From the NCBI RefSeq assembly GCF_000147815.2, contig NC_015957.1, positions 2,108,001 to 2,172,000 on the forward strand: a stretch of DNA of 64,000 bases. The letters run 5' to 3'. The translations under genes were made by a program, and so were the position numbers. This document shows positions 35,489 to 44,186 of this stretch, one piece after another. This DNA comes from Streptomyces violaceusniger Tu 4113 (GTDB lineage: Bacteria; Actinomycetota; Actinomycetes; Streptomycetales; Streptomycetaceae). Positions within the stretch are counted from its first letter, which is position 1. Every line of letters starts with the position of its first letter. The notes beneath the pieces are model-generated. The model was given only the letters and a program-made list of their open reading frames with translations, was not told the DNA's origin and did no database searches.

Positions 35489-36640
35489 ATGCCGGATCAG
35501 TCAGTACAGCCTTCCCCCGCCCCCTATGACGCACTGCTGTTGCTCTCCTTCGGCGGGCCGGAAGGCCCCGAGGACGTCGTGCCGTTCCTGGAGAACGTCA
35601 CGCGCGGGCGGGGCATCCCGCGCGAGCGGCTGAAGGAGGTCGGCCGGCATTACTTCCTCTTCGGCGGGGTCAGCCCGATCAACGCGCAGAACCGCGAGTT
35701 GCTGCACGCGCTGCGCAAGGACTTCGCCGAGCACGGCCTGGACCTGCCGGTCTACTGGGGCAATCGCAACTGGGCGCCGTATCTGACCGACACCCTGCGC
35801 GAGATGGCCGCCGACGGCCACCGCCGCATCCTGGTGCTGGCCACCAGCGCCTACGCCTCGTACTCCGGCTGCCGCCAGTACCGCGAGAACCTCGCGGACG
35901 CGCTGGCCGCCCTGGAGGGCGAGGGGCTTCCGCTGCCGCGCGTCGACAGGCTGCGGCACTACTTCAACCACCCCGGCTTCGTGCGGCCCATGGTGGACGC
36001 CACGCTGGCCGCCCTCGCCGAGCTGCCCGAGGAGCGTCGCGCCGGGGCCCATCTCGCCTTCACCACGCACTCCATCCCGACCGCCGCCGCCGACACCTCG
36101 GGCCCGGTGGAGGCGCACACGGAGGACGGGGAGGGGGGCGCGTATGTCGCCCAGCACCTCGATGTGGCCCGGCTGATCGCCGACGCGGTGCGCGAGGAGA
36201 CCGGCGTCGAGCACCCCTGGCGGCTGGTCTACCAGTCGCGCAGCGGTGCGCCGCACATCCCCTGGCTGGAGCCGGACATCTGCGATCACCTGGAGGAGCT
36301 GCACGGCGAGGGCGTGCCCGCCGTCGCCATGGTCCCGATCGGCTTCGTCTCGGACCATATGGAGGTCAAGTACGACCTCGACACCGAGGCCACGGCCAAG
36401 GCCGCCGAGCTCGGTCTGCCGGTCTCCCGCGCCTCGACCGTCGGCGCCGATCCGCGGTTCGCCGCGGGCGTGCGCGATCTGGTGCTGGAGCGCGCGGCCA
36501 CCGAGCGCTTCGCCGAGGACCGGGCCGCGGCCGCCCCGGAGCGCTGCGCCCTGGGCGCCCTCGGCCCGAGCCATGACATGTGCCCGGTGGGCTGCTGTCC
36601 GGCCCGCGCGCCGCGCCCCGCCGCCGCGGGCTCGGACTGA
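35489..36640 (+). CDS. hemH: Coproporphyrin ferrochelatase
   Basis: A 383-residue ferrochelatase of the actinobacterial type (also named CpfC), inserting iron into coproporphyrin III late in haem synthesis. Family features include [21 protein letters not shown] at the start, the FTTHSIP catalytic-histidine segment (about 190) and [17 protein letters not shown] with the metal-site glutamate. Four clustered Cys near the C-terminus ([22 protein letters not shown]) fit the [2Fe-2S] cluster found in many actinobacterial enzymes. ATG at 35489 lacks a ribosome site, but CAGGAT ends 7 nt before it, so a leaderless mRNA is plausible. An inositol monophosphatase gene follows 55 bases later. Confidence 0.95.
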   Translation: MPDQSVQPSPAPYDALLLLSFGGPEGPEDVVPFLENVTRGRGIPRERLKEVGRHYFLFGGVSPINAQNRELLHALRKDFAEHGLDLPVYWGNRNWAPYLTDTLREMAADGHRRILVLATSAYASYSGCRQYRENLADALAALEGEGLPLPRVDRLRHYFNHPGFVRPMVDATLAALAELPEERRAGAHLAFTTHSIPTAAADTSGPVEAHTEDGEGGAYVAQHLDVARLIADAVREETGVEHPWRLVYQSRSGAPHIPWLEPDICDHLEELHGEGVPAVAMVPIGFVSDHMEVKYDLDTEATAKAAELGLPVSRASTVGADPRFAAGVRDLVLERAATERFAEDRAAAAPERCALGALGPSHDMCPVGCCPARAPRPAAAGSD

Positions 36641-36695
36641 GCGTGCCCGCCCCGCCACCGCCGCTGCCCATCCGGGCAATCCGCTAAGGAGCACC

Positions 36696-37496
36696 ATGAC
36701 CGACCCGCTCTTGACCAAACTCCTCGAGACGGCACTGGAGGCCGCCCGTGGCGCGGGGGACCTGCTGCGCGACGGCCGCCCGGCCGACCTCGGGGTGGCG
36801 GCCACCAAGACCAGCCCGATCGACGTCGTCACCGAGATGGACATCGCCGCCGAGAAGCTGATCACCGACCTCCTCGCGCGCCGCCGCCCGCAGGACGGCG
36901 TACTCGGGGAGGAGGGCGCCGACACCGAGGGCACCAGCGGGGTGCGCTGGGTGATCGACCCGCTCGACGGCACGGTGAACTACCTCTACGGCCTGCCGTC
37001 GTGGGCGGTCAGCATCGCCGCCGAGCAGGACGGCGAGACGGTCGTCGGGGTGGTGACCGCCCCGATGCGCGGCGAGACCTTTCAGGCGGTCCTGGGCCGG
37101 GGCGCCCGGCTGAACGGGGAGCCGGTGTACTGCCGCCCCGCGGCTCCGCTGGAGGAGTCGCTGATCGGCACCGGCTTCGGGTATGTGCGCGAGCGCCGCA
37201 TCGGGCAGGCCAGGGTGCTCAACGATGTGTTGCCGCGGGTGCGGGACATCCGGCGCGGCGGATCGGCCGCCATCGACCTGTGCGATGTGGCCTGCGGCCG
37301 GCTCAACGGCTACTACGAGCGCGGGCTCAACCCCTGGGACTTCGGGGCCGGTGCGCTCATAGCGCGCGAGGCGGGCGCGCTCACCGGAGGGCGGCCTGGC
37401 GTCCCTGCCTCCACGGAGCTGACCATTGCCGCCGCCCCCGGCCTTTTCGAGCCGCTGCGGGGGCTTCTGGACGACCTGGGCGCCTGGCACGACTGA
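36696..37496 (+). CDS. Inositol monophosphatase family protein
   Basis: A 266-residue Mg-dependent, Li-sensitive type phosphatase. It shows the metal-binding signatures GEEG (about 69-72), DPLDGTVNYLYG (about 88-99) and the C-terminal NPWDFGAGALIAREAGA (about 210-226). It may act on inositol-1-phosphate, relevant to phosphatidylinositol and mycothiol in actinomycetes, or on a related sugar phosphate such as histidinol phosphate. ATG at 36696 follows AAGGAG (36686-36691) by 4 nt. The gene is followed by a hairpin terminator. Confidence 0.92.
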   Translation: MTDPLLTKLLETALEAARGAGDLLRDGRPADLGVAATKTSPIDVVTEMDIAAEKLITDLLARRRPQDGVLGEEGADTEGTSGVRWVIDPLDGTVNYLYGLPSWAVSIAAEQDGETVVGVVTAPMRGETFQAVLGRGARLNGEPVYCRPAAPLEESLIGTGFGYVRERRIGQARVLNDVLPRVRDIRRGGSAAIDLCDVACGRLNGYYERGLNPWDFGAGALIAREAGALTGGRPGVPASTELTIAAAPGLFEPLRGLLDDLGAWHD

Positions 37497-37552
37497 TCCC
37501 GCCCCCGGGGCCACACGCCCCCGGTCCACACCCCCGCCCAGACACACGGAAA

Positions 37553-37581
37553 CGCCCCGGAGTCACGAGGACACCGGGGCG
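37553..37581 (+). terminator. Terminator after the inositol monophosphatase gene
   Basis: An 8-bp stem (CGCCCCGG, 37553-37560, with CCGGGGCG, 37574-37581) and a 13-nt loop. Confidence 0.6.
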
Positions 37582-37688
37582 CTTCGGCGTGGTTACCGGA
37601 GGTTTTCTGGATCACCATCCGGAGGTAAATAAGAATCGGCTACCTGGAGGGAATCCGGATCTGGATCGGGTCCGGAATCCACAAGGGA

Positions 37689-37862
37689 TCAAGCAAACGA
37701 GGCGCTTACTTCGACACCGTGCTCGGCGGCGAGGCGACGGAGGTCTTCCAGCTCCGACTGCTCCACGTCCACAAGAAAGTCGTCGCCCGTCTCACGGGCG
37801 CGAATGAGATCGGTCTTGGTGTTCTCTATGCGCTGCAGAATGCCTGCGGTGAACGCGTCCAT
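37689..37862 (-). CDS. Small conserved-looking hydrophilic protein upstream of cutR
   Basis: A 57-residue protein rich in Glu/Asp/Arg, probably one or two amphipathic helices (LQRIENTKTDLIRARETGDDFLVDVEQSELEDLRRLAAEHG). There is no signal peptide or metal motif. ATG at 37862 is chosen because a GAGGGGG element lies about 5 nt upstream; a GTG start at 37892 would give 67 residues. It is divergent from cutR, with 359 bases between start codons, and converges with the monophosphatase gene. I do not recognise a family; the composition and ribosome site support it as real. Confidence 0.65.
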   Translation of the reverse strand: MDAFTAGILQRIENTKTDLIRARETGDDFLVDVEQSELEDLRRLAAEHGVEVSASFA

Positions 37863-38221
37863 GTGCGCCCCCTCGTCGTGGGTCGGTGGCACGGGGGTGT
37901 GCCGACGGCGGGACGATCACGTGCGTGGCCCTTGCCGACGGCAATGACAGTGAGGGATGCCGGAGACAAGGCGTGATCGCGGGTGTGCAGTCGTCCTCCC
38001 CACCCCGTCCTGAGCGGAAACCTCGGGGCCCCGAAAGAATCTGAATTCGGCGTTCCGGCCGCTGCCGCCCACACCACCGCGTCCATGATCGGGCTGAGGG
38101 ATCCCGAGGCGATCCCTCTTACCGCCGGTTTATGAGACTTCGAGGCAGGATGGAGGCGCCGAACACTCATCGAGTTTGGCGAGATCATGCCCAGTGCGGC
38201 AATCAAGGAAGGACTAACGAC
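37863..38221. other. Divergent control region between the small gene and cutR
   Basis: 359 bases with no supported gene. It contains the cutR ribosome site GGAAGGA (38206-38212) and presumably promoters on both strands. No operator could be identified with confidence. Confidence 0.45.
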
Positions 38222-38875
38222 GTGCGCGTACTCGTCGTCGAGGACGAGCAGCTGCTCGCCGATGCGGTGGCCACCGGACTACGCCGGGAGGCCATGGCCG
38301 TCGACGTCGTGTATGACGGAGCCGCCGCCTTGGAGCGCATCGCCGTCAACGACTACGACGTCGTCGTCCTCGACCGGGACCTGCCCCTCGTGCACGGCGA
38401 TGACGTCTGCCGCAAGATCGTCGAACTCGGCATCCCCACCCGGGTCCTGATGCTCACCGCCTCCGGCGACGTCAGCGACCGCGTGGAGGGCCTGGAGATC
38501 GGCGCGGACGACTATCTGCCCAAGCCCTTCGCCTTCAGCGAACTGATCGCGCGTGTGCGGGCGCTCGGCCGCCGGACGACCGTGGCCCTGCCGCCCGTCC
38601 TGGAGCGCGCCGGGATCAAGCTGGACCCCAACCGCCGCGAGGTGTTCCGGGACGGCAAAGAGATCCAGCTGGCGCCGAAGGAGTTCGCGGTCCTGGAGGT
38701 GCTCATGCGCAGTGAGGGCGCCGTGGTCTCCGCGGAGCAGCTGCTGGAGAAGGCCTGGGACGAGAACACCGACCCGTTCACCAACGTGGTGCGGGTGACC
38801 GTGATGACCCTGCGCCGCAAGCTGGGCGAGCCCGCGGTGATCGTCACCGTCCCCGGCTCGGGTTACCGGATCTGA
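38222..38875 (+). CDS. cutR: Response regulator CutR (OmpR/PhoB family)
   Basis: A 217-residue regulator. The receiver domain (1-120) has VVEDEQ, phospho-acceptor Asp51 in VVVLDRDLPLVHG and Lys in LPKPFAFSE. The winged-helix output domain (about 130-217) contains LAPKEFAVLEVLMRSEGAVVSAEQLLEKAW and VRVTVMTLRRKLG. It matches CutR of the conserved Streptomyces CutRS system, with the kinase gene following 6 bases later. CutRS has been linked to antibiotic production and to extracytoplasmic protein folding. GTG at 38222 has GGAAGGA 9 nt upstream; the earlier in-frame ATG at 38132 has none. Confidence 0.9.
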   Translation: MRVLVVEDEQLLADAVATGLRREAMAVDVVYDGAAALERIAVNDYDVVVLDRDLPLVHGDDVCRKIVELGIPTRVLMLTASGDVSDRVEGLEIGADDYLPKPFAFSELIARVRALGRRTTVALPPVLERAGIKLDPNRREVFRDGKEIQLAPKEFAVLEVLMRSEGAVVSAEQLLEKAWDENTDPFTNVVRVTVMTLRRKLGEPAVIVTVPGSGYRI

Positions 38876-38881
38876 TCCGGC

Positions 38882-40129
38882 ATGGCGACGACTCCGACCC
38901 CGCTGCCGCCGACGGCACCGCCCAAGCCGAGCTGGGACCCCCAGGGCGCCTCGCGCCCCAACCCCTGGCTGCGCCCGACGATCCGGATACGGCTCACCCT
39001 GCTGTACGGCGGGATGTTCCTGATCGCCGGGGTGGTGCTGCTGACGATCATCTACCTGCTGGCCGCCCAGGCCCTGCACGTCGGCAACGAGCTGCCGTTC
39101 AAACTGGTCGGCGGCAGTGTCCAGCCGACCAACAACACCTGCCCCGAGATCATCGGCCAGAGCAGCCCGGACCAGTTCAACGCGGTCCTGAACACCTGCA
39201 TGAAGGAGCAGCGCCAGCTCGCCCTGGACGGGCTGCTGCGCCGCTCCCTGATAGCCCTCCTGGGCCTGTCCGTGATCGCCTTCGCCTTCGGCTACGCGAT
39301 GGCCGGGCGGGTGCTCTCGCCGCTCGGCCGGATCACCCGCACCGCGCGCCAGGTGGCGGGCTCGGACCTGTCCCGCCGGATCGAGCTGGACGGCCCGGAC
39401 GATGAGCTCAAGGAGCTCGCCGACACCTTCGACGAGATGCTGGAGCGCCTGGACCGGGCGTTCACCGCCCAGCAGCGGTTCGTCGCCAACGCCTCGCACG
39501 AGCTGCGCACCCCGCTGGCGATCAACCGCACCCTGCTGGAGGTGCAGCTCTCGGACCCGCAGGCGTCCCCGGAGCTGGTCCAGCTCGGCAAGACCCTGCT
39601 GGCCACCAACGAGCGCAGCGAGCAGCTCGTGGAGGGCCTGCTGCTGCTGGCCCGCAGCGACAACGAGATCGTCGACCGTAAGCCGGTGGATCTCGCCGAG
39701 GTGGCCTCCCAGGCGATGGAGCAGGTCCGGGCTGAGGCCGAGGGCAAGGGCGTGGAGCTGCGCGGACAGCGCGCTCCGGCGGTGGTCCAGGGCAACGGAG
39801 TGCTGCTCGAGCGGATCGCGCTGAACCTCGTCCAGAACGCGGTGCGGTACAACATCACGGAGGATGGCTGGGTGGAGGTCACCACCGAGAGCCGGCCGGG
39901 TCAGGCCGTGCTGGTGGTGGCGAACACAGGTCCGGTCGTCCCGGCCTACGAGATGGACAATATTTTCGAACCCTTCCGCAGGCTCCGTACCGAGCGCACC
40001 GGCAGCGACAAGGGCGTCGGCCTCGGGCTGTCGATCGCGCGGTCTGTGGCGCGCGCCCACGGCGGCAGGATCGCGGCGGAGCCGCGTGAGGGAGGTGGCC
40101 TGGTGATGCGGGTGGTGCTCCCGGTCTGA
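38882..40129 (+). CDS. cutS: Sensor histidine kinase CutS
   Basis: A 415-residue membrane kinase. A Pro-rich cytoplasmic N-terminus is followed by transmembrane helix 1 (about 41-63), a short extracytoplasmic sensor (about 64-120) and helix 2 (about 123-143). HAMP, the dimerisation helix with His206 (NASHELRTPL) and the ATPase domain (LVQNAVRYN, GVGLGLSIA) complete it. The sensor carries two cysteines (NNTCPEII and NTCMKEQ) that could form a disulfide, a feature reported as conserved in CutS and a possible redox or folding sensor. Partner is CutR. Confidence 0.9.
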   Translation: MATTPTPLPPTAPPKPSWDPQGASRPNPWLRPTIRIRLTLLYGGMFLIAGVVLLTIIYLLAAQALHVGNELPFKLVGGSVQPTNNTCPEIIGQSSPDQFNAVLNTCMKEQRQLALDGLLRRSLIALLGLSVIAFAFGYAMAGRVLSPLGRITRTARQVAGSDLSRRIELDGPDDELKELADTFDEMLERLDRAFTAQQRFVANASHELRTPLAINRTLLEVQLSDPQASPELVQLGKTLLATNERSEQLVEGLLLLARSDNEIVDRKPVDLAEVASQAMEQVRAEAEGKGVELRGQRAPAVVQGNGVLLERIALNLVQNAVRYNITEDGWVEVTTESRPGQAVLVVANTGPVVPAYEMDNIFEPFRRLRTERTGSDKGVGLGLSIARSVARAHGGRIAAEPREGGGLVMRVVLPV

Positions 40130-40535
40130 CGTCGGGAATCCCGAGGCCGGGGGCCTGCCCGGGAGGTGTTCGCTTTGGGCGGAATTTTCGTGATCCGCCC
40201 ACCCGGGGTAGGCTGTGTGATCGATCACATGGGCGATTTTCCGGCCATATACTCTGCGTGATCGTCGCGGTTGACGGAAAGCCGGGAAAATCCGGGTTTT
40301 CGGGGACCGTCATCACGGGAAGTACACGTCATGGCGCGTGCGAGTGCGACCTTCGGACCGTGTACGGTCCCGATGGCCATCCAACCCGATCACCTCGTCA
40401 GGGGTGCGGTTGGGTGTCGATTGAGTAACAGACCTTGATGTGAGGCAAAATCTCCGCCTCGGGTCGGGCACAAGTCCGGCCTCTCACGCGTTACGTGCGC
40501 TGAGACACCACAGACACCCAGAGGGGGAGAGCGAC
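40130..40535. other. Long leader/intergenic region upstream of the DUF4193 gene
   Basis: 406 bases with no supported gene. It contains a palindromic operator-like sequence and a good -10 element (40216-40253, listed separately). If transcription starts near 40260, the DUF4193 mRNA has a leader of about 275 nt, long enough for regulation. An imperfect stem involving CCAACC and GGTTGG around 40380-40415 is visible but weak. Confidence 0.45.
40216..40253 (+). promoter_or_regulatory. Palindromic operator overlapping the -35 region of a TATACT promoter
   Basis: TGTGATCGATCACA (40216-40229) is a perfect 14-bp palindrome, and TATACT (40248-40253) is a near-ideal -10. The palindrome covers the position expected for the -35, centred about 38 bases before the predicted start. 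The half-site TGTGA/TCACA resembles CRP/FNR-family sites, but with a 4-bp rather than 6-bp centre. Confidence 0.5.
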
Positions 40536-40838
40536 ATGGCAACGGACTACGACACCCCACGCAAGACCGACGATGACGTCAACGAGGACAGCATCGAGGA
40601 ACTGAAGGCCCGGCGAAATGACAAGTCGGCGTCCACCGTCGACGTCGACGAGTTCGAGCAGGCCGAGGGACTCGAGCTGCCCGGTGCGGACCTCTCCAAT
40701 GAGGAGCTGTCCGTCCGGGTGCTGCCTCGCCAGGCGGACGAGTTCACGTGCATGAGCTGCTTCCTCGTGCACCACCGCAGCCAGCTGGCCGCCGAGACCA
40801 AGAACGGCCAGCCGATCTGCCGCGACTGCGCGGCCTGA
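40536..40838 (+). CDS. DUF4193 family zinc-ribbon protein
   Basis: A 100-residue conserved actinobacterial protein. An acidic disordered N-terminus (DDDVNEDSIEELKARRND) leads to a C-terminal zinc ribbon: CMSC near residue 72 and CRDC near 96, with HH between. The acidic N-terminus and zinc ribbon would suit a protein that binds a transcription or translation component, but its function is unknown. ATG at 40536 follows GGGGGAGA. It has an unusually long upstream leader. Confidence 0.88.
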   Translation: MATDYDTPRKTDDDVNEDSIEELKARRNDKSASTVDVDEFEQAEGLELPGADLSNEELSVRVLPRQADEFTCMSCFLVHHRSQLAAETKNGQPICRDCAA

Positions 40839-40852
40839 GCCGCGGGGTCGGC

Positions 40853-41554
40853 GTGGAGGCGGAGCACGACGACGTGGACGAGGCCGAGCGAGGTCGGATG
40901 GCCTCGCTCGCGACCAACCTCGGGCGCGGAGTGCGAAGAGGCGGTGAGCGCGCGAGAGCGGGGGTCTACGCGGTCGCCGACCGGATCATGGCGAATGCTC
41001 CACGCATCCCGGTCCGCGATCTCGCGACCCTGCGCGAGCAGTTCCCGGGGCTCGGCCCCGAAGAGCTCGCGGACAAGCTGGTGGCCGGTGCCGCGGGCGG
41101 CACCGCCACAGTGGGCGCGGGCGTCGGTGCAGCGGCGATGCTGCCGGCCCCGCCCGCCATGCCCACCGAGCTGGCCGCCGAGATCGTCGGCGTGGCCTCC
41201 ATAGAGTTCAAGCTGATCGCCGAGCTGCACGAGGTCTACGGAGTGCGGGCGCCCGGCACGGTGCGTCAGCGCGCCATCGCGTATGTCGGCTGCTGGGCCG
41301 AGGAGCGCGGCATCGACGTCGCCCAGCCGGTGAGCGTCAACGCGGCCCTGGGCGTCCAGATGAAGCGCGAGCTACGGCAGCAGGTCCTCAGACGCAGCTT
41401 CCGGAACATGCCGGTCCTGACGCCCTTCATGGTCGGCGCGGCCGTGGGAGCCGCGATGAACCGGCGCGACACCAAGAAGCTCGCGCGCAAGGTCCGCAAG
41501 GATCTGCGGGCCCAGCAGATCCCCTGGGACCTCCCACTGGCCCTGGAGAGATAG
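40853..41554 (+). CDS. Conserved hypothetical protein with Gly/Ala-rich membrane-like segments
   Basis: A protein of about 233 residues that I do not recognise beyond being typical of actinomycetes. The N-terminus is acidic. A Gly/Ala-rich hydrophobic segment (GAAGGTATVGAGVGAAAMLPAPPAMPTELAAEIVGVASIEF, about 80-122) and a second (MPVLTPFMVGAAVGAAMNR, about 187-205) may be membrane-associated. The C-terminus is basic (KKLARKVRKDLRAQQ). GTG at 40853 lies 15 bases after the DUF4193 stop; ATG at 40898 is an alternative start, and neither has a strong ribosome site. Confidence 0.7.
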   Translation: MEAEHDDVDEAERGRMASLATNLGRGVRRGGERARAGVYAVADRIMANAPRIPVRDLATLREQFPGLGPEELADKLVAGAAGGTATVGAGVGAAAMLPAPPAMPTELAAEIVGVASIEFKLIAELHEVYGVRAPGTVRQRAIAYVGCWAEERGIDVAQPVSVNAALGVQMKRELRQQVLRRSFRNMPVLTPFMVGAAVGAAMNRRDTKKLARKVRKDLRAQQIPWDLPLALER

Positions 41555-41572
41555 GCCCTTCGCGCGCCCCGC

Positions 41573-42019
41573 TCAGGCGGGTTGCACGGCCGTGAGCGCG
41601 GCGGCCAGCGCCTCCGGATTCCGTGTGGACACATACACATACGGTGTCGGGTCCTCCGGATCGGTGACTTCCACCCGCAGCGCGGTCGGGATGTAGCTGC
41701 GCAGCAGCATGAACGCCCGCGGATCGGCCTTGTAGGTCCGCCAGGCCGCCGTCTCGGCGGCGTCCAGCACCTGCGGGGTCCCCAGGGCCGACACCGGGAT
41801 CCGCGCCTCGCCGGCCACCAGTGAGTCCGCCACCACGCGCACCCGGGCCGACCCGTACGAACTCACCGCGACGCAGGCCAGCGCCGCACCGCCGATCAGA
41901 CCGCCGAGCATCGGCAGAGTGCCGAACGGCAGCATGATCAACCCCACCGAGACCCCGATCAGAACGGCGATGAACCACCAGGAACGGGGCGCGCTGAGGC
42001 GTTCTTCGTAAGGCTGCAT
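41573..42019 (-). CDS. DUF3093 family membrane protein
   Basis: A 148-residue protein. The N-terminal segment MQPYEERLSAPRSWWFIA is characteristic of DUF3093. Two adjacent transmembrane helices follow (about 13-32 and 36-52), then a soluble C-terminal domain with WRTYKADPRAFMLLRSYIPTALRVEV. Function is unknown. ATG at 42019 gives the family's usual start; the longer open frame to 42127 overlaps the divergent thioesterase gene. In other Streptomyces this gene also lies next to dut, as I recall. Confidence 0.85.
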   Translation of the reverse strand: MQPYEERLSAPRSWWFIAVLIGVSVGLIMLPFGTLPMLGGLIGGAALACVAVSSYGSARVRVVADSLVAGEARIPVSALGTPQVLDAAETAAWRTYKADPRAFMLLRSYIPTALRVEVTDPEDPTPYVYVSTRNPEALAAALTAVQPA

Positions 42020-42078
42020 GCGTATCAGCTTGGCATGGCCGCCGAACCGGACTGTTCTCGCGGGTAAGGTCAGCCGTT

Positions 42079-42660
42079 GTGACTGGACGAACGACAGGGC
42101 TGACGCCGCCGGAGGGCGCCACGGCACCCGTGCGCCATCCCGACGCGCCCGCGCCCGGGAAGCCCCTCGGCGTGCACTACGACCAGTGCTTCGGCTGCGG
42201 CGATCAGCCGGGGGGCCTGGGGCTGATCGCGCGGGCGGGCGAGGGCGTGAGCGTCACCGCCGAGTTCACGGTGCGCAGCGGCCACCAGGGCGCGCCGGGT
42301 CTGGCCCACGGCGGGGCGCTGGCCGCGGCGCTGGACGAGACGCTCGGGGCGCTCAACTGGCTGCAGCGGGCGATCACGGTGACCGGGCGGCTGGAGACAG
42401 ACTTCGTACGGCCCGTGCCGGTCGGCACCGAGCTGCATCTGGAGGCACGGGTGACCGCCGTGCACGGCCGGAAGGTCTACTGCTCGGCCACGGGCCGGCT
42501 CGGCGCTCCGGACGGCCCCGTCGCGGTGCGGGCGCAGGCCCTCTTCATAGAGGTGCGGGTCGAGCACTTCATCGAGAACGGCCGGGCGGAGGAGATCGAC
42601 GCGGCGCTCGCCGATCCGGATCAGGTGAAGGTCGCGCGCGCTTTCGAGGTGAACCCATGA
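42079..42660 (+). CDS. PaaI-type thioesterase (hotdog fold)
   Basis: A 193-residue acyl-CoA thioesterase-like protein. The hotdog core includes YDQCFGCGDQPGGLGL, GAPGLAHGGALAAALDETLG (the catalytic helix, with Asp/Glu near 92-93) and VTGRLETDFVRPVPVGTELHLEARV. The substrate is unknown. GTG at 42079 lacks a ribosome site, while TAAGGT (42065-42070) ends 8 nt before it, suggesting a leaderless transcript. The stop overlaps the dut start (ATGA), so dut is translationally coupled to it. Confidence 0.87.
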   Translation: MTGRTTGLTPPEGATAPVRHPDAPAPGKPLGVHYDQCFGCGDQPGGLGLIARAGEGVSVTAEFTVRSGHQGAPGLAHGGALAAALDETLGALNWLQRAITVTGRLETDFVRPVPVGTELHLEARVTAVHGRKVYCSATGRLGAPDGPVAVRAQALFIEVRVEHFIENGRAEEIDAALADPDQVKVARAFEVNP

Positions 42661-43172
42661 GTCCGCTGCCCGTCGACGTGCTGATCCGCAGGATGGACCC
42701 CGAGGTGCCGCTCCCCGGGTACGCCCACCCCGGCGACGCGGGGGCCGATCTGGTCACCACCGAGGCGGCCGAGCTGGCTCCGGGGGAGCGCGCGGTTCTG
42801 CCCACCGGAGTGTCTATCGCGCTCCCGGAGGGGTATGCCGCCTTCGTGCATCCACGGTCCGGACTTGCCGCGCGCTGCGGCGTAGCCATGGTGAATGCCC
42901 CGGGGACCATCGATGCCGGGTACCGTGGAGAGATCAAGGTGATCGTGGTCAATCTGGACCCGCGCGAGAGCGTGCGGTTCGAGCGCTTCGACCGGATCGC
43001 CCAATTGGTCGTCCAGCAGGTCGAGAAGGTGCGCTTCCAGGAGGTGGCGGAGCTTCCCGGGTCGGCGCGGGCCGAAGGGGGCTTCGGGTCCACCGGCGGT
43101 CATGCCGCCGTGGACGGCACAACGGGTGGGAATGGATTCGCTTCGGTCGGTTCCGACCGGGAAGGACGATGA
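42657..43172 (+). CDS. dut: Deoxyuridine triphosphatase (dUTPase)
   Basis: A 171-residue trimeric-type dUTPase that hydrolyses dUTP to dUMP, keeping uracil out of DNA and supplying thymidylate synthesis. All five motifs are present: PGDAGADL (26-33), HPRSGLAAR (about 65), GTIDAGYRGEIKV (about 82), RIAQLVVQ (about 112) and the C-terminal GGFGSTGG. The last ~30 residues after motif V are a variable tail. ATG at 42657 overlaps the thioesterase stop. A DUF3710 gene follows immediately. Confidence 0.96.
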   Translation: MSPLPVDVLIRRMDPEVPLPGYAHPGDAGADLVTTEAAELAPGERAVLPTGVSIALPEGYAAFVHPRSGLAARCGVAMVNAPGTIDAGYRGEIKVIVVNLDPRESVRFERFDRIAQLVVQQVEKVRFQEVAELPGSARAEGGFGSTGGHAAVDGTTGGNGFASVGSDREGR

Positions 43173-43173
43173 C

Positions 43174-43959
43174 GTGTTCGGACGTCGCCGCAAGCGCAGC
43201 AAGGAGGACGTCGAGTCGCTCGACGTCACCTCCGACGAGTTGGCCGAGGACGCGGAGGAGGCGGACGGCGCTGAGGACACCGCCGCACCCGTGGAGGCCG
43301 GCCGGGTGAGCCTGCCGCCGGCCCCGCGCCCCGAGGGCCCCTGGGACGCATCCGAGGTGCGCGAGCCCGGCGAGGGCCGGGTGGACCTCGGTGGTCTGTT
43401 CGTACCCGGCGTCGAGGGCATGGAGCTGCGGGTGGAGGTCGCGGGGGACGCGATCGTCGCCGCGACCGTGGTGCTGCGGGACAGCGCCGTGCAGCTCCAG
43501 GGCTTCGCAGCGCCCAAGAAGGAAGGCATCTGGGGCGAGGTGCGCGACGAGATCGCCACCGGCATCACCCAGCAGGGCGGGGTCGTCGACGAGGTCGAGG
43601 GCCCGCTCGGCTGGGAGCTGCGCGCCCAGGTCCCGGTGCAGCTCCCGGACGGCAAGAACGGCGTGCAGGTGGTCCGCTTCGTCGGCGTGGACGGGCCCCG
43701 CTGGTTCCTGCGCGGTGTGATCTCCGGGCAGGGAGCGGTGCAGCCCGAGACCGGCAGTCTCCTGGAGGCGATCTTCCGGGACACGGTCGTGGTGCGCGGC
43801 GAGGGCCCGATGGCCCCGCGCGACCCGATCGTCCTCAAGCTGCCGGACGACGCGCAGATGGTGCCCGACGGGGTGCAGCAGGACGAGGCGCAGGGCTCGC
43901 GGTTCGCGGGCGGCGCCGACCGGCTCCAGCGCGGCCCGGAGATTTCCGAGGTTCGCTGA
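43174..43959 (+). CDS. DUF3710 family protein
   Basis: A 261-residue conserved actinobacterial protein regularly found beside dut. A charged, acidic N-terminus (FGRRRKRSKEDVESLDVTSDELAEDAEEADG) precedes a globular DUF3710 domain (about 75-225) containing GIWGEVRDEIATGI and RFVGVDGPRWFLRGVISG. Function is unknown. GTG at 43174 has GAAGGA 7 nt upstream and lies one base after the dut stop, so they are co-transcribed. Confidence 0.9.
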   Translation: MFGRRRKRSKEDVESLDVTSDELAEDAEEADGAEDTAAPVEAGRVSLPPAPRPEGPWDASEVREPGEGRVDLGGLFVPGVEGMELRVEVAGDAIVAATVVLRDSAVQLQGFAAPKKEGIWGEVRDEIATGITQQGGVVDEVEGPLGWELRAQVPVQLPDGKNGVQVVRFVGVDGPRWFLRGVISGQGAVQPETGSLLEAIFRDTVVVRGEGPMAPRDPIVLKLPDDAQMVPDGVQQDEAQGSRFAGGADRLQRGPEISEVR

Positions 43960-43990
43960 GCCGCCGTCGCGCACGGCAGCAGACAAGGCC

Positions 43991-44035
43991 CGAAGGGGCC
44001 CGGGGCAGGGCCCCCGGGTCCCTTCGGCGTTTTTC
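43991..44035 (+). terminator. Terminator after the dut-DUF3710 operon
   Basis: A 15-bp stem (CGAAGGGGCCCGGGG, 43991-44005, with a complement ending at 44026, one G-U pair) and a short loop, followed by GCGTTTTT. Confidence 0.88.
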
Positions 44036-44186
44036 GGAAGGTCGCTTCGGGGATTTCGCGCGACACGGTGAACACACTCGCCGCACCGGCCGTACTCATG
44101 GGCGCGAGACCTTGTGACGCTCCGAGGGGGAGAGGGCGCGTCGCGAGACACACCCCCTGTCCGACCTCAACGAGGTGAGTGATCAG

